A stretch of 64,000 nucleotides of DNA from Motiliproteus sp041586615 (lineage in GTDB: Bacteria > Pseudomonadota > Gammaproteobacteria > Pseudomonadales > Balneatricaceae): NCBI GenBank assembly GCA_041586615.1, contig JBFGZS010000002.1, forward strand, positions 89,883 to 153,882, read 5' to 3'. How positions within the stretch are numbered: the first letter of the stretch is position 1; the number at the start of each line of letters is the position of its first letter. Below, piece by piece: positions 1 to 8,495 of the stretch. Below the pieces are notes generated by a model. The model was not told the origin of the DNA. It ran no database searches and worked only from the letters and a program-made list of their open reading frames with translations. Made by a program: the position numbers and the translations under genes.

Positions 1-2
1 AT

Positions 3-689
3 CTGTCGATCATCACCCAGGCGATGACCTACGCGTTGATGCTGGCTTTCTTCCGCAATGAGATGGGCTTTGGCGGCAACAACGGTCTGACCGACTTCAA
101 GGATATCCTCGGTTTCAGTTTGCAGGCCGATAGCACCCGTATCGGTTTATTTATCGCCTCGGCCGTGGCGCTAACAATAGGCTATCTACTCTGTCGCATG
201 ATTACCAATTCGCGCTTAGGGCGGGTCAGCGTGGCGATCCGCGACGCCGAAACCCGGGTGCGGTTTATCGGCTACCGGGTCGAGAAGATTAAGCTAGCGG
301 TGTTCACCCTGTCGGCGGTGCTGGCCGGCGTGGCCGGAGCCCTCTATGTGCCGCAGGTCGGGATCATCAACCCGAATGAATTCTCACCGTTGAACTCGAT
401 CGAGGCGGTGGTTTGGGTGGCGGTCGGTGGCCGTGCCACGCTGTACGGCGCGGTGGCCGGAGCCTTGCTGGTCAACTACGGCAAGAGCTACTTCACCGCG
501 GCGATGCCCGAAGCCTGGCTGTTCGCGCTCGGCGCGCTGTTTGTGCTGGTGACGCTGTACCTGCCGAAAGGGATCGTCGGCCTGTTCGATACAAGGAAGG
601 ATGACCGCAAAAAAGACACCAGCGACCCAACCCCTGATTCGCCCTCTCAATCCAGCACCTCTGTCAGCCTGCAGGAGGCACCGCTATGA
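3..689 (+). CDS. urtC: Urea ABC transporter permease UrtC (5' end outside window)
   Basis: C-terminal part of the second membrane permease of the urea (UrtABCDE) uptake system, a branched-chain-amino-acid-type ABC transporter of the inner membrane. The reading frame is open from base 3, so the gene enters from the left. About 228 residues remain, with several hydrophobic segments, the cytoplasmic loop 'RDAETRVRFIGY' typical of LivM/UrtC permeases, and a polar Ser/Thr/Asp-rich tail. The stop overlaps the urtD start by 4 bases (ATGA), indicating translational coupling. Identity as UrtC rather than LivM rests on urtD, urtE and the urease genes directly downstream. Confidence 0.93.
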   Translation: MSIITQAMTYALMLAFFRNEMGFGGNNGLTDFKDILGFSLQADSTRIGLFIASAVALTIGYLLCRMITNSRLGRVSVAIRDAETRVRFIGYRVEKIKLAVFTLSAVLAGVAGALYVPQVGIINPNEFSPLNSIEAVVWVAVGGRATLYGAVAGALLVNYGKSYFTAAMPEAWLFALGALFVLVTLYLPKGIVGLFDTRKDDRKKDTSDPTPDSPSQSSTSVSLQEAPL

Positions 690-1576
690 CCGCTATGGAA
701 TTGACGTCCAAGGAGCTGCCCACGAAAGACTTGCTTACGAAAGAGATGCCCTCAAACGGTATGGCTCCCGACTGGCTCAAGCGTGACCAGGTGTTCGAGT
801 TTCTCCAGCCCGAAGCCTCCGGCCGTCTCGACCTGAGCCACAACTGCATCCTCTACCTGGAGGACTTGAACGTCAGCTTCGACGGCTTCAAGGCGATCAA
901 CAACCTCAACCTGTATATCGAGCCGGGCGAGCTGCGCTGCATCATCGGCCCCAACGGGGCGGGCAAGACCACCATGATGGATATCATCACCGGCAAAACG
1001 CAACCCGACAGCGGGCAGGCCTGGTTTGGCCAGAAAATCGATCTGCTGAAAATGAGCGAAGCCGAGATCGCCGAAGCCGGCATCGGCCGCAAGTTTCAAA
1101 AGCCGACGGTGTTTGAACATCTGAGCGTATTTGAAAACTTGGAATTGTCGATGGCCGGGAACAAAGGCGTTTGGCCCCTATTCAAAGCCAGGATCTCTTC
1201 CGAGGAGTACGACCGGATCGACGAAACCTTGCAGATGATCGGCCTGAAGCTGCTCTATGCCCGCCAGGCCGGGGTGCTGTCGCACGGCCAGAAGCAGTGG
1301 CTGGAGATCGGCATGCTGCTGATGCAGAACCCCAAGCTACTGCTGGTCGACGAACCGGTAGCCGGCATGACTCACCAAGAGATGGACCGTACCGGCGAAC
1401 TGCTAACCTCACTGGCCGGTGAACGGTCGGTGGTGGTGGTCGAGCATGATATGGATTTTGTCCGCTCGATCGCCCGCACTGTCACGGTGCTGCATCAGGG
1501 TTCGGTGCTGGCCGAAGGCTCAATGGATCAAGTTCAAAACAACCCTAAGGTGGTCGAGGTCTACCTTGGCGAATAA
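686..1576 (+). CDS. urtD: Urea ABC transporter ATP-binding protein UrtD
   Basis: One of two ATPase subunits powering urea import. Of 296 residues, the nucleotide-binding domain starts near residue 54: Walker A GPNGAGKT (88-95), signature LSHGQ (197-201) and Walker B ending in DEP (221-223). The first ~50 residues are an extension before the usual domain start and contain a five-residue semi-repeat (ELTSK / ELPTK / DLLTK). The start at 686 is supported by AGGAGG seven bases upstream and the 4-base overlap with urtC; a later Met at residue 26 is an alternative. It lies between urtC and urtE in one transcription unit. Confidence 0.94.
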   Translation: MTAMELTSKELPTKDLLTKEMPSNGMAPDWLKRDQVFEFLQPEASGRLDLSHNCILYLEDLNVSFDGFKAINNLNLYIEPGELRCIIGPNGAGKTTMMDIITGKTQPDSGQAWFGQKIDLLKMSEAEIAEAGIGRKFQKPTVFEHLSVFENLELSMAGNKGVWPLFKARISSEEYDRIDETLQMIGLKLLYARQAGVLSHGQKQWLEIGMLLMQNPKLLLVDEPVAGMTHQEMDRTGELLTSLAGERSVVVVEHDMDFVRSIARTVTVLHQGSVLAEGSMDQVQNNPKVVEVYLGE

Positions 1577-1642
1577 CAGGCGAATAACAAGTAAATAACA
1601 GCTGAGCAACCGTATAAAAGCCAATGACAAGGATTACCCGCG

Positions 1643-2338
1643 ATGCTTAAAGTAAAGGGATTGAACCAATACTACGGCGAGAGCCACACCCTATGGGATC
1701 TGAATCTGGATGTTCCCGAAGGAGCCTGTACCTGTTTGATGGGGCGTAATGGTGTCGGCAAAACCACGCTGCTGCAGTGTGTGATGGGATTACTGCCGAC
1801 CCAATCGGGCCAACTCGTTTTTGACGGCACCGACCTGAGGACGATGTCAGCCGAGAAACGTGCCGGTCTGGGGATCGGCTATGTACCACAGGGGCGGCAG
1901 ATCTTCTCGTTGATGACGGTCGAAGAGAACCTGCTGATCGGACTGCCCGCACGCGGCGATGGGCTGAAGCGGATTCCTGAGTTTATCTACCAACTGTTTC
2001 CGGTGTTAAAAGAGATGCTGCACCGACGCGGCGGCGACCTGTCCGGCGGCCAACAGCAACAGCTGGCGATCGGCCGCGCGCTGGTGACCGATCCCAAGCT
2101 GTTGATTCTGGATGAGCCCACCGAGGGAATTCAACCCAACGTGGTGGCCGAGATCGGCGATATCATCCGTAAGCTCAATCGCGAGATCGGACTGACGGTA
2201 CTGCTGGTCGAGCAAAAGCTGCCGTTCGCGCGCAAGGTGGCCGATCATTTCTGCATCCTCGATCGGGGCAAGAGCGTCGCCACCGGCACCATCGATCAGC
2301 TTAGCGACGAGCTGGTTCGCGAGTACTTGACGGTTTAA
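1643..2338 (+). CDS. urtE: Urea ABC transporter ATP-binding protein UrtE
   Basis: Second ATPase of the urea transporter, LivF-like, 231 residues, the usual family length. Walker A GRNGVGKT (34-41), the Q-loop region near VPQGRQIF (81-88), signature LSGGQ (133-137) and DEPTEG (157-162) are intact. It follows urtD after 66 bases and is the last transporter gene; 407 bases then separate it from the urease genes, so the two blocks may have separate promoters. Confidence 0.95.
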   Translation: MLKVKGLNQYYGESHTLWDLNLDVPEGACTCLMGRNGVGKTTLLQCVMGLLPTQSGQLVFDGTDLRTMSAEKRAGLGIGYVPQGRQIFSLMTVEENLLIGLPARGDGLKRIPEFIYQLFPVLKEMLHRRGGDLSGGQQQQLAIGRALVTDPKLLILDEPTEGIQPNVVAEIGDIIRKLNREIGLTVLLVEQKLPFARKVADHFCILDRGKSVATGTIDQLSDELVREYLTV

Positions 2339-2372
2339 AGCGCAGCTAAGCCGTATCTACGCGGTTCAAAAG

Positions 2373-2389
2373 GGTGCATCAGCTGCACC
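2373..2389. repeat. Inverted repeat upstream of urease operon
   Basis: GGTGCA and TGCACC separated by five bases form a perfect 6-5-6 palindrome, about 200 bases upstream of the sigma-54-like promoter of ureD. Position and symmetry suit a regulator site. The half-site order is opposite to the usual NtrC consensus (TGCACC first), so I do not assign a protein. Confidence 0.4.
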
Positions 2390-2431
2390 AACAAAGCATC
2401 AACGCGCCAAAAACGCACCTTTTTGAATCAA

Positions 2432-2449
2432 ACCGGTCGCATGACCGGT
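2432..2449. repeat. Perfect hairpin ACCGGTC / GACCGGT between urtE and ureD
   Basis: Seven-base arms with a four-base loop (GCAT), about 95 bases after the urtE stop. No T-run follows on the plus strand, so it is not a standard intrinsic terminator. It could be a mRNA 3' structure or an operator. Confidence 0.35.
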
Positions 2450-2592
2450 ACCGCTCTCGCTGGCTTAGCCCCTGCACCCAGCGATAATGCCGATCGTCAG
2501 CTCATATCAGAGTGCCCCTCAATAGCGCTAGCAGGGTTATTAACTCCCCCATCGGAAAATATTCACCGATCTTATGCCTAAACCCGCCTGAC

Positions 2593-2608
2593 TGGTCTGG
2601 TTTTTGCT
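2593..2608 (+). promoter_or_regulatory. Candidate sigma-54 promoter for ureD
   Basis: TGGTCTGGTTTTTGCT has the invariant GG (2594-2595) and GC (2606-2607) exactly ten bases apart, and matches the -24/-12 consensus TGGCACG-N4-TTGCW at TGG, G and TTGCT. Transcription would start near 2619, about 125 bases before the ureD ATG. Nitrogen control through RpoN/NtrC is common for urease genes; no activator site was identified with confidence. Confidence 0.5.
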
Positions 2609-2745
2609 CTAGCTATAACTATTGCTATAACAACGCGCTCGTCCTGCACCGGCATCATGCCCCGTTTCACACCTATCCGTTGCAGCGGCACGCGCAACCA
2701 TTGACCGCTTCGGCCAGACAGTCAGATCAACCAAAGAGACCCGGC

Positions 2746-3648
2746 ATGAATCAGGCGTTAAACAACAATCCAATGCAGATCGACGGTTTCGGCCTGCAGC
2801 GCCAATGGCAGGCCAGCATTGAGCTCCGGTTCGAGCCCAGAAACGGCCGCACCGCATTGCCCGGTTTGAGCCACCGCGGGCCGCTGCGGGTACAACGACC
2901 GTTTTATCCCGAAGGGCCGGTCTGCCATGTCTACCTGCTACACCCGCCCGGCGGGCTGGTCAGCGGCGATCAATTGACGATCTCGGTGTCACTTGAGCCC
3001 GGCAGCGATGCACTGATCACCACCCCGTCGGCAGGCAAGATCTATAAGGGGGATCGCTGCGGCGTCCCGCAGCAACAACAGGTCAATCTCAGGGTCGATA
3101 CCGATGCCTCGCTGGAGTGGTTACCGCAGGAGACCATCCTGTATGACGGCGCATTGGGGCAAAGCACCACCCGGGTCGACCTGGCCGCCGACAGCCACTT
3201 TATCGGCTGGGAGATCATCTGCCTGGGTCGACCGGCTAACGCGATCAAATTTGAATCAGGCTGCTTCCTGCAGGACATGTCGATCTACCGCGATGGCCTG
3301 CCGCTGCTGCTGGAGAAACAACACCTGCAGGCGGGAAGCCCATTGGCCAAACAACGCTGGGGGCTGCAGAACTGTCCTATCGTCGCCAATCTGTACGCGG
3401 TCGGCTTCGACAATGAACCGGTCGAATTGATCGAGCAGCTACGCCAGCAGTGGAACGACTTATGTTCTAACAAGACTAGCGCCGAGGACGCACTATTGGC
3501 GATTAGCTGGCGGCTGGGGGTGCTGTGCATCCGTTATCTCGGTCACGACAGCGAGCAGGCGCGCAACGTTTTCACTGCCCTATGGCAAACACTGCGACCC
3601 GCGTTGATCGAACGCCAAGCGGTTATTCCGCGCATCTGGCTAACTTGA
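2746..3648 (+). CDS. ureD: Urease accessory protein UreD
   Basis: UreD (UreH) binds apo-urease and, with UreF and UreG, forms the complex that delivers nickel and CO2 to the active site. 300 residues, typical length. Diagnostic stretches are 'GPLRVQRPFYPEG', 'HPPGGLVSGD' and 'TTPSAGKIYK'. The frame is open 78 codons further upstream, but the ATG at 2746 follows AAAGAGA and matches where UreD proteins start; the upstream extension covers the promoter region. First gene of ureDABCEFG. Confidence 0.93.
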   Translation: MNQALNNNPMQIDGFGLQRQWQASIELRFEPRNGRTALPGLSHRGPLRVQRPFYPEGPVCHVYLLHPPGGLVSGDQLTISVSLEPGSDALITTPSAGKIYKGDRCGVPQQQQVNLRVDTDASLEWLPQETILYDGALGQSTTRVDLAADSHFIGWEIICLGRPANAIKFESGCFLQDMSIYRDGLPLLLEKQHLQAGSPLAKQRWGLQNCPIVANLYAVGFDNEPVELIEQLRQQWNDLCSNKTSAEDALLAISWRLGVLCIRYLGHDSEQARNVFTALWQTLRPALIERQAVIPRIWLT

Positions 3649-3687
3649 TTTTATAACGACTTAACAAAATCTTGACTTGGAACTGAC

Positions 3688-3990
3688 ATGGAACTGATGC
3701 CCCGAGAGAAAGACAAACTGATGCTGTTCACTGCCGGGCTCCTGGCTGAGCGACGACTGGCCAAAGGCCTCAGGCTTAACTATCCCGAAGCGATCGCGCT
3801 GATCTCATGCGAGATCATGGAGGGCGCCCGCGAGGGCAAGACGGTGGCTGAGATGATGAGCTATGGCCGCACCATCCTCAGCCGCGAGCAGGTGATGGAC
3901 GGCATCGCCGAGCTGGTCGATGAGGTGCAGGTCGAGGCGACCTTCCCTGACGGGACCAAGTTGGTCACCGTTCATCAGCCGATCCAATAA
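3688..3990 (+). CDS. ureA: Urease gamma subunit UreA
   Basis: Smallest structural subunit of the cytoplasmic urease (alpha-beta-gamma)3 complex, 100 residues, exactly the usual length. It shows the family opening 'MELMPREKDKLMLFTAGLLAERR', split here as MELMPREKDK followed by LMLFTAGL, and the conserved 'YPEAIALIS' and 'TFPDGTKLVTVH-PI' ends. Separate ureA, ureB and ureC genes are the enterobacterial/pseudomonad arrangement, unlike fused forms in Helicobacter. Confidence 0.97.
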   Translation: MELMPREKDKLMLFTAGLLAERRLAKGLRLNYPEAIALISCEIMEGAREGKTVAEMMSYGRTILSREQVMDGIAELVDEVQVEATFPDGTKLVTVHQPIQ

Positions 3991-4039
3991 AAGATCGTTC
4001 ATAGCTATGCAGCGACCTTTAGATTAGAGGTAAAGAAAC

Positions 4040-4366
4040 ATGATCCCAGGCGAACTTCAGATCCAGGCCGGCGACATCGAACTCAACAGCGGGCTGGCCA
4101 CCCTGACCCTCAAGGTGGCAAACGTCGGCGACCGACCGATCCAGGTTGGCTCGCACTACCATTTTTTTGAGACCAACCCGGCGCTGCAGTTTGACCGCGA
4201 CGCCAGCCGGGGATTTCGGCTCAATATCGCCGCCGGCACTGCCGTAAGGTTCGAGCCCGGCCAGCACCGGACGATTGAGCTGGTGGCGATCGGCGGTAGC
4301 CGGACCATCTACGGTTTCAGAGGCGATGTGATGGGATCGCTAGATTCAGATCAGGGAGCGCACTGA
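4040..4366 (+). CDS. ureB: Urease beta subunit UreB
   Basis: Second structural urease subunit, 108 residues. The start 'MIPGE' and the block 'VGSHYHFFETNPAL', followed by 'RLNIAAGTAVRFEPG', are hallmarks of UreB. AGAGGTAAAG precedes the ATG. The stop overlaps the ureC start by one base (TGATG), giving tight translational coupling with the catalytic subunit. Confidence 0.97.
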   Translation: MIPGELQIQAGDIELNSGLATLTLKVANVGDRPIQVGSHYHFFETNPALQFDRDASRGFRLNIAAGTAVRFEPGQHRTIELVAIGGSRTIYGFRGDVMGSLDSDQGAH

Positions 4367-6072
4367 TGGTTAACATTTCACGCCAGGCTTACGCCGATAT
4401 GTTCGGCCCCACCACCGGCGACCGGATTCGATTGGGCGACACCGAGCTATGGATCGAGGTCGAGCAGGATCACACGGTCTACGGCGACGAGGTCAAGTTC
4501 GGCGGCGGCAAGGTGATCCGCGATGGCATGGGGCAGAGCCAGGTCAGCTGCGTTGAGGCGATGGACTGCGTCATCACCAACGCGCTGATCCTAGACTACT
4601 GGGGCATCGTCAAAGCCGACGTCGGCATCAAGGCCGGCCGGATCGCCGCCATCGGCAAGGCCGGCAACCCAGACACCCAGCAAGGGGTCACCCTTGTCAT
4701 TGGCCCCGGTACCGAAGTGATCGCCGGCGAAGGCCAGATCCTCACCGCCGGCGCGATTGACTCACACATCCATTACATCTGCCCGCAACAGGTCGACGAA
4801 GCATTGATGTCGGGCGTCACCACCATGATTGGCGGCGGCACGGGACCGGCTACCGGCACCAAAGCCACCACCTGCACCCCGGGGCCATGGAATATCGGCA
4901 AGATGCTGCAGGGCACCGATCATCTGCCAATGAACTTTGGTTTCCTCGGCAAGGGCAACGCCAGCTTGCCGCAAGCGCTGGAGGAGCAGTTACAGGCCGG
5001 TGCCATGGGACTAAAACTGCACGAAGATTGGGGCACCACCCCGGCCTCGATCGATGCGTGTCTGAGTGTCGCCGAAAAATACGACGTCCAGGTGGCGATC
5101 CACACCGACACGCTGAACGAGTCCGGATTTGTCGAAGACACCCTCGGCGCATTCAAGGGCCGCACCATCCACACCTACCACACCGAAGGTGCTGGTGGCG
5201 GCCATGCCCCCGATATCATCAAGGCCTGCGGCCTACTTAATGTACTGCCGTCATCGACTAACCCAACCCGCCCGTACACGGTTAATACCGTCGATGAACA
5301 CCTGGATATGTTGATGGTGTGCCACCATCTGGACCCCAACATTCCCGAAGATGTCGCCTTTGCCGATTCACGCATTCGCAAGGAAACCATCGCCGCCGAG
5401 GATATCCTCCACGATCTGGGCGCGTTCTCGATGATCGCCTCCGACTCGCAAGCGATGGGGCGGGTCGGCGAGGTGATCATCCGTACCTGGCAGTCGGCGC
5501 ACAAAATGAAAGTCCAACGCGGTCTGCTCGATGAGGATAAGGCACTGGGTTGCGACAACTTTCGCGCCAAACGCTATATCGCCAAAATCAGTATCAACCC
5601 CGCAATCGCCCACGGCATCGCCGATCAAGTCGGTTCTGTCGAGGTCGGCAAACTGGCCGATCTGGTGCTGTGGAAGCCCGCCTTCTTCGCCACCAAACCC
5701 TCGTTGATTATTAAGGGCGGCTTTATCGCTGCCGCGCCGATGGGCGACCCTAACGCGTCGATCCCGACCCCGCAGCCGGTGCACTACCGACCGATGTTCG
5801 GCGCATCGCCGCTGGCAGCCGCCGCCACCAGCCTGACCTTTGTATCCCAGGTAGCGCTGGACCAAGGACTGGAGCAGCAACTCGGGCTCAAACGCACATT
5901 GGCCCCCTGCAGCCAGACCCGTAGCATCACTAAATTGGATATGAAACTTAACGACTACATGCCGGTGATGGAGGTCGATCCAGAAACCTACGAGGTGTAC
6001 GCCGACGGTCAGTTGTTAACCTGCGAACCGGCCGAGGTGTTGCCCCTAGCCCAGCGTTATTTCTTGTTCTAA
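4366..6072 (+). CDS. ureC: Urease alpha (catalytic) subunit UreC
   Basis: Nickel amidohydrolase that hydrolyses urea to ammonia and carbamate. 568 residues. All active-site residues are present at the same numbers as in the Klebsiella enzyme: His134, His136, carbamylated Lys217 (MGLKLHEDWG), His219, His246, His272 and Asp360 (ASDSQAMGR). The flap Cys319-His320 is also intact (MVCHHLDPN). The enzyme should therefore be active once matured by the accessory genes that flank it. Confidence 0.98.
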   Translation: MVNISRQAYADMFGPTTGDRIRLGDTELWIEVEQDHTVYGDEVKFGGGKVIRDGMGQSQVSCVEAMDCVITNALILDYWGIVKADVGIKAGRIAAIGKAGNPDTQQGVTLVIGPGTEVIAGEGQILTAGAIDSHIHYICPQQVDEALMSGVTTMIGGGTGPATGTKATTCTPGPWNIGKMLQGTDHLPMNFGFLGKGNASLPQALEEQLQAGAMGLKLHEDWGTTPASIDACLSVAEKYDVQVAIHTDTLNESGFVEDTLGAFKGRTIHTYHTEGAGGGHAPDIIKACGLLNVLPSSTNPTRPYTVNTVDEHLDMLMVCHHLDPNIPEDVAFADSRIRKETIAAEDILHDLGAFSMIASDSQAMGRVGEVIIRTWQSAHKMKVQRGLLDEDKALGCDNFRAKRYIAKISINPAIAHGIADQVGSVEVGKLADLVLWKPAFFATKPSLIIKGGFIAAAPMGDPNASIPTPQPVHYRPMFGASPLAAAATSLTFVSQVALDQGLEQQLGLKRTLAPCSQTRSITKLDMKLNDYMPVMEVDPETYEVYADGQLLTCEPAEVLPLAQRYFLF

Positions 6073-6173
6073 CGCTGAGCGGTTTATACAAAGAGCCCCA
6101 GCGATTTTTTTAGCGCAGTTACAGATGAACTTGAAAAACAATCAGCACCGTTCAACGCATACAAGGAGCAACC

Positions 6174-6704
6174 ATGCTTAAAGTCAGCCAACGCTACAGC
6201 GGCTCCCAGCCGGCAGAGGTGATCGACCGTCTCAGCCTGCCGTTCGACCTGCGCAAGCGCGGCCGTTTCAAGGCCGTCACAGAATCGGGTCGTGATATCG
6301 GCCTGTTTATCGAACGCGGACAGGTGTTGCAGCACGGGGATCTATTACAGACCGAATGCGGTGGCGTGATTGAGGTCCTGGCCGAAGCCGAAGCGGTGGT
6401 CACCGCCTGTAGCGATGACTGGCTGCAGTTTGCCAAGGTCTGCTACCACCTGGGGAACCGCCATGTACCGCTGCAGGTCGGCGAACGCTGGTTACGGTTT
6501 CAACCCGACCATGTGCTGCAGGAGCTGGCCGAACGGTACGGTTTGACCGCAGTGCAGGAACTGGCACCGTTCACCCCTGAAAATGGCGCTTACGGCGCGC
6601 ACGGTGGCCATGCGCACGGCGAACATGAACATAGCCACGAGCCCTGCCATAAACAGGACTCACACTCGCATGAGCACCACAGCCATCATTCACACAGTCA
6701 CTGA
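6174..6704 (+). CDS. ureE: Urease accessory protein UreE with His-rich nickel-binding tail
   Basis: Nickel metallochaperone handing Ni(II) to UreG. 176 residues: N-terminal peptide-binding-like domain (1-70), then the metal-binding domain with 'CYHLGNRHVPLQ' around His92/His97. A C-terminal tail (about 143-176) holds 15 histidines among acidic and Ser residues, the nickel-storage type known from Klebsiella and lacking in short UreE forms. AAGGAG lies six bases before the ATG. About 100 bases separate it from ureC. Confidence 0.96.
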   Translation: MLKVSQRYSGSQPAEVIDRLSLPFDLRKRGRFKAVTESGRDIGLFIERGQVLQHGDLLQTECGGVIEVLAEAEAVVTACSDDWLQFAKVCYHLGNRHVPLQVGERWLRFQPDHVLQELAERYGLTAVQELAPFTPENGAYGAHGGHAHGEHEHSHEPCHKQDSHSHEHHSHHSHSH

Positions 6705-6713
6705 GTTAACCCG

Positions 6714-7382
6714 ATGCAATCACCCGCGCTGCTACACCTGATGCATCTGGTCAGCCCATCGCTACCGATCGGCGGCTTCGCCTATTCGCAAGGGTTGGAG
6801 TACGCCCTCGACAGCGGTTGGCTCCAGACCGACGATGACCTGTATGACTGGCTTCATGGCGTGCTGTCCGAAGGGCTGGCGCGGGTCGAACTACCGTTAC
6901 TGATTCGCTTTGTCGATGCATACCAGGCCAACGATACCCAACAAGTCGCGCATTGGAACCGATGGCTGCGTGCTAACCGCGAGACCAAAGAGCTACTGTT
7001 CGAAGACGAGCAAGTCGGCCAGGCGTTGCGACGCTTGCTGGTATCGCTCGAGGTGATCGATAGTGCTGATCGGCACCCGCCACAGCCAACGTTTTGCAGC
7101 CAATTTGCCCGCGCCGGCTTATATTTTGAGGTGCCCGTCAGCGAACTGCTGCACGGCTTCGGCTGGAGCTGGCTGGAGAATCAGATCGCGGTCGCTTGCA
7201 AGACACTGCCACTGGGCCAGACCGCTGCCCAAAAACTGATTATCCGGCTGCTGCCGACAATTGAAGCAGCAGTCACCACGGCCCAATCGTTAGAAGACGA
7301 CCAGCTAGGCGCCACTCTGCCCGGCTTGGCATTGGCCAGCGCACTGCATGAAACACAATATTCACGGCTGTTTAGAAGCTGA
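6714..7382 (+). CDS. ureF: Urease accessory protein UreF
   Basis: UreF acts with UreD as a scaffold and GTPase-gating partner of UreG during urease activation. 222 residues, family-typical, beginning with the conserved 'SPSLPIGGFAYSQGLE' segment; mostly helical. Nine bases after ureE, so clearly in the same operon. The last residues 'HETQYSRLFRS' match the conserved UreF C-terminus that contacts UreD. Confidence 0.95.
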   Translation: MQSPALLHLMHLVSPSLPIGGFAYSQGLEYALDSGWLQTDDDLYDWLHGVLSEGLARVELPLLIRFVDAYQANDTQQVAHWNRWLRANRETKELLFEDEQVGQALRRLLVSLEVIDSADRHPPQPTFCSQFARAGLYFEVPVSELLHGFGWSWLENQIAVACKTLPLGQTAAQKLIIRLLPTIEAAVTTAQSLEDDQLGATLPGLALASALHETQYSRLFRS

Positions 7383-7437
7383 TAGCGACTAACGAGCAGC
7401 AATCCTAATTGAGCAATTGATAACAGGGAACAAAGCG

Positions 7438-8067
7438 ATGAGTTCACAATGTTTACGCGTAGGGGTCGGCGGCCCAGTCGGTTCAGGCAAGACCGCTCTA
7501 CTTAAAGAGCTGTGCTCGGTACTACGAGAGCAGTACGACCTGGCGGTGGTCACCAACGATATATACACCAAAGAGGACGAGCAGTTCCTGCTGCGGCACC
7601 AAGCGCTTGAAGCCGACCGTATCATCGGCGTTGAAACCGGCGGTTGTCCGCACACGGCGATTCGAGAAGACGCGTCGATGAACCTGGCGGCGATCGACCA
7701 GCTGCAGGAGCGGCATCCGGGATTGGAACTGGTACTGGTCGAAAGCGGTGGTGATAACCTCAGCGCCACCTTCAGCCCCGAACTATCAGATCTGACCCTG
7801 TACGTGATCGATGTCTCGGCCGGCGATAAAATCCCCCGTAAAGGCGGTCCCGGCATCACCAAGTCGGATCTGCTGATCATCAACAAAACCGACCTTGCAC
7901 CGCTCGTAGGCGCGGATCTGGACGTGATGGACCGTGATGCAACGCGGATGCGCGGTGAGCGGCCATTCGTTTTTAGCAATCTAAAAAGCGGCCAGGGTCT
8001 ACAGACCATTATCGACTTTATTATCGCTCAGGGAATGCTTGAAAAGCGCGCGATAAAAATAGGATGA
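7438..8067 (+). CDS. ureG: Urease accessory GTPase UreG
   Basis: SIMIBI-class GTPase that couples GTP hydrolysis to nickel insertion into urease. 209 residues from the ATG at 7438, which has AGGGA about eight bases upstream; an in-frame TTG at 7417 would add seven residues and is less likely. P-loop GPVGSGKT near residues 11-18, nickel-binding 'ETGGCPHTAIRED' (the CPH motif), 'VESGGDNL' and the NKTD guanine-specificity motif (IINKTDLAP). No N-terminal His extension, consistent with UreE carrying the nickel-storage tail. Last urease gene. Confidence 0.97.
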   Translation: MSSQCLRVGVGGPVGSGKTALLKELCSVLREQYDLAVVTNDIYTKEDEQFLLRHQALEADRIIGVETGGCPHTAIREDASMNLAAIDQLQERHPGLELVLVESGGDNLSATFSPELSDLTLYVIDVSAGDKIPRKGGPGITKSDLLIINKTDLAPLVGADLDVMDRDATRMRGERPFVFSNLKSGQGLQTIIDFIIAQGMLEKRAIKIG

Positions 8068-8197
8068 GGCGTTGCCAACGTGCCAACGCACCAACTTCGC
8101 ACTTGTGCTGGCGTTGGCCGGAATCACTATCCCTGGCCATCAAACTGGCCGTCCACTCTGATAGCGATGACCTTCTGCTTAAACTGATTGACGGTGA

Positions 8198-8347
8198 TCC
8201 ATCGACGGGGGCAGCAATGCTCAAAGCTCGGCGGACTCCCTCCGAGCGCGAATCAGAGACTGGATCGCCAACGGCAAGATCAGCCAAGAAGCGCCGGAGG
8301 TTCTGGCAATGAGCCCGCGCACGGTTACGGTATCGGCGGCAGGATAA
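8198..8347 (+). pseudogene. Decayed LuxR-type HTH fragment after ureG
   Basis: An open stretch between two stops reads ...RIRDWIANGKISQEAPEVL then AMSPRTV, strikingly like the LuxR/GerE recognition-helix region (W-A-GK-S-EI--IL-MS-RTV). It stops two residues after the point where the last helix should follow. In another frame just upstream lies TPSERE, resembling the usual 'LTPRERE' that precedes it, which implies a frameshift. I read it as the remnant of a regulator gene. A chance match cannot be excluded. Confidence 0.45.
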
Positions 8348-8420
8348 AACAGCAGTACCAACTGACTGTCATCCAGCTCATCGACTTTACGAAGCAGTTC
8401 AGGTTGCTATTCGCCCAGAT

Positions 8421-8451
8421 AAAAAAAACCGGAATGACACAGTCACTCCGG
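8421..8451 (-). terminator. Rho-independent terminator of icd
   Basis: Read on the minus strand: a ten-base stem with one mismatch (CCGGAGTGAC / GTCATTCCGG, three-base loop) followed by eight T. It lies 45 bases after the icd stop and correctly oriented for it. Confidence 0.85.
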
Positions 8452-8495
8452 GTTGCGATCAATCTACTGCATACAGCCGTAAACGAAAGGGGCTA

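Noticed and set aside
2373..2389. NtrC enhancer site
   Set aside because: The half-sites are in the reverse order to the NtrC consensus; listed only as an inverted repeat.
2512..2745. 78-codon N-terminal extension of UreD
   Set aside because: Covers the promoter region, has no UreD similarity, and a better start with a ribosome site lies at 2746.
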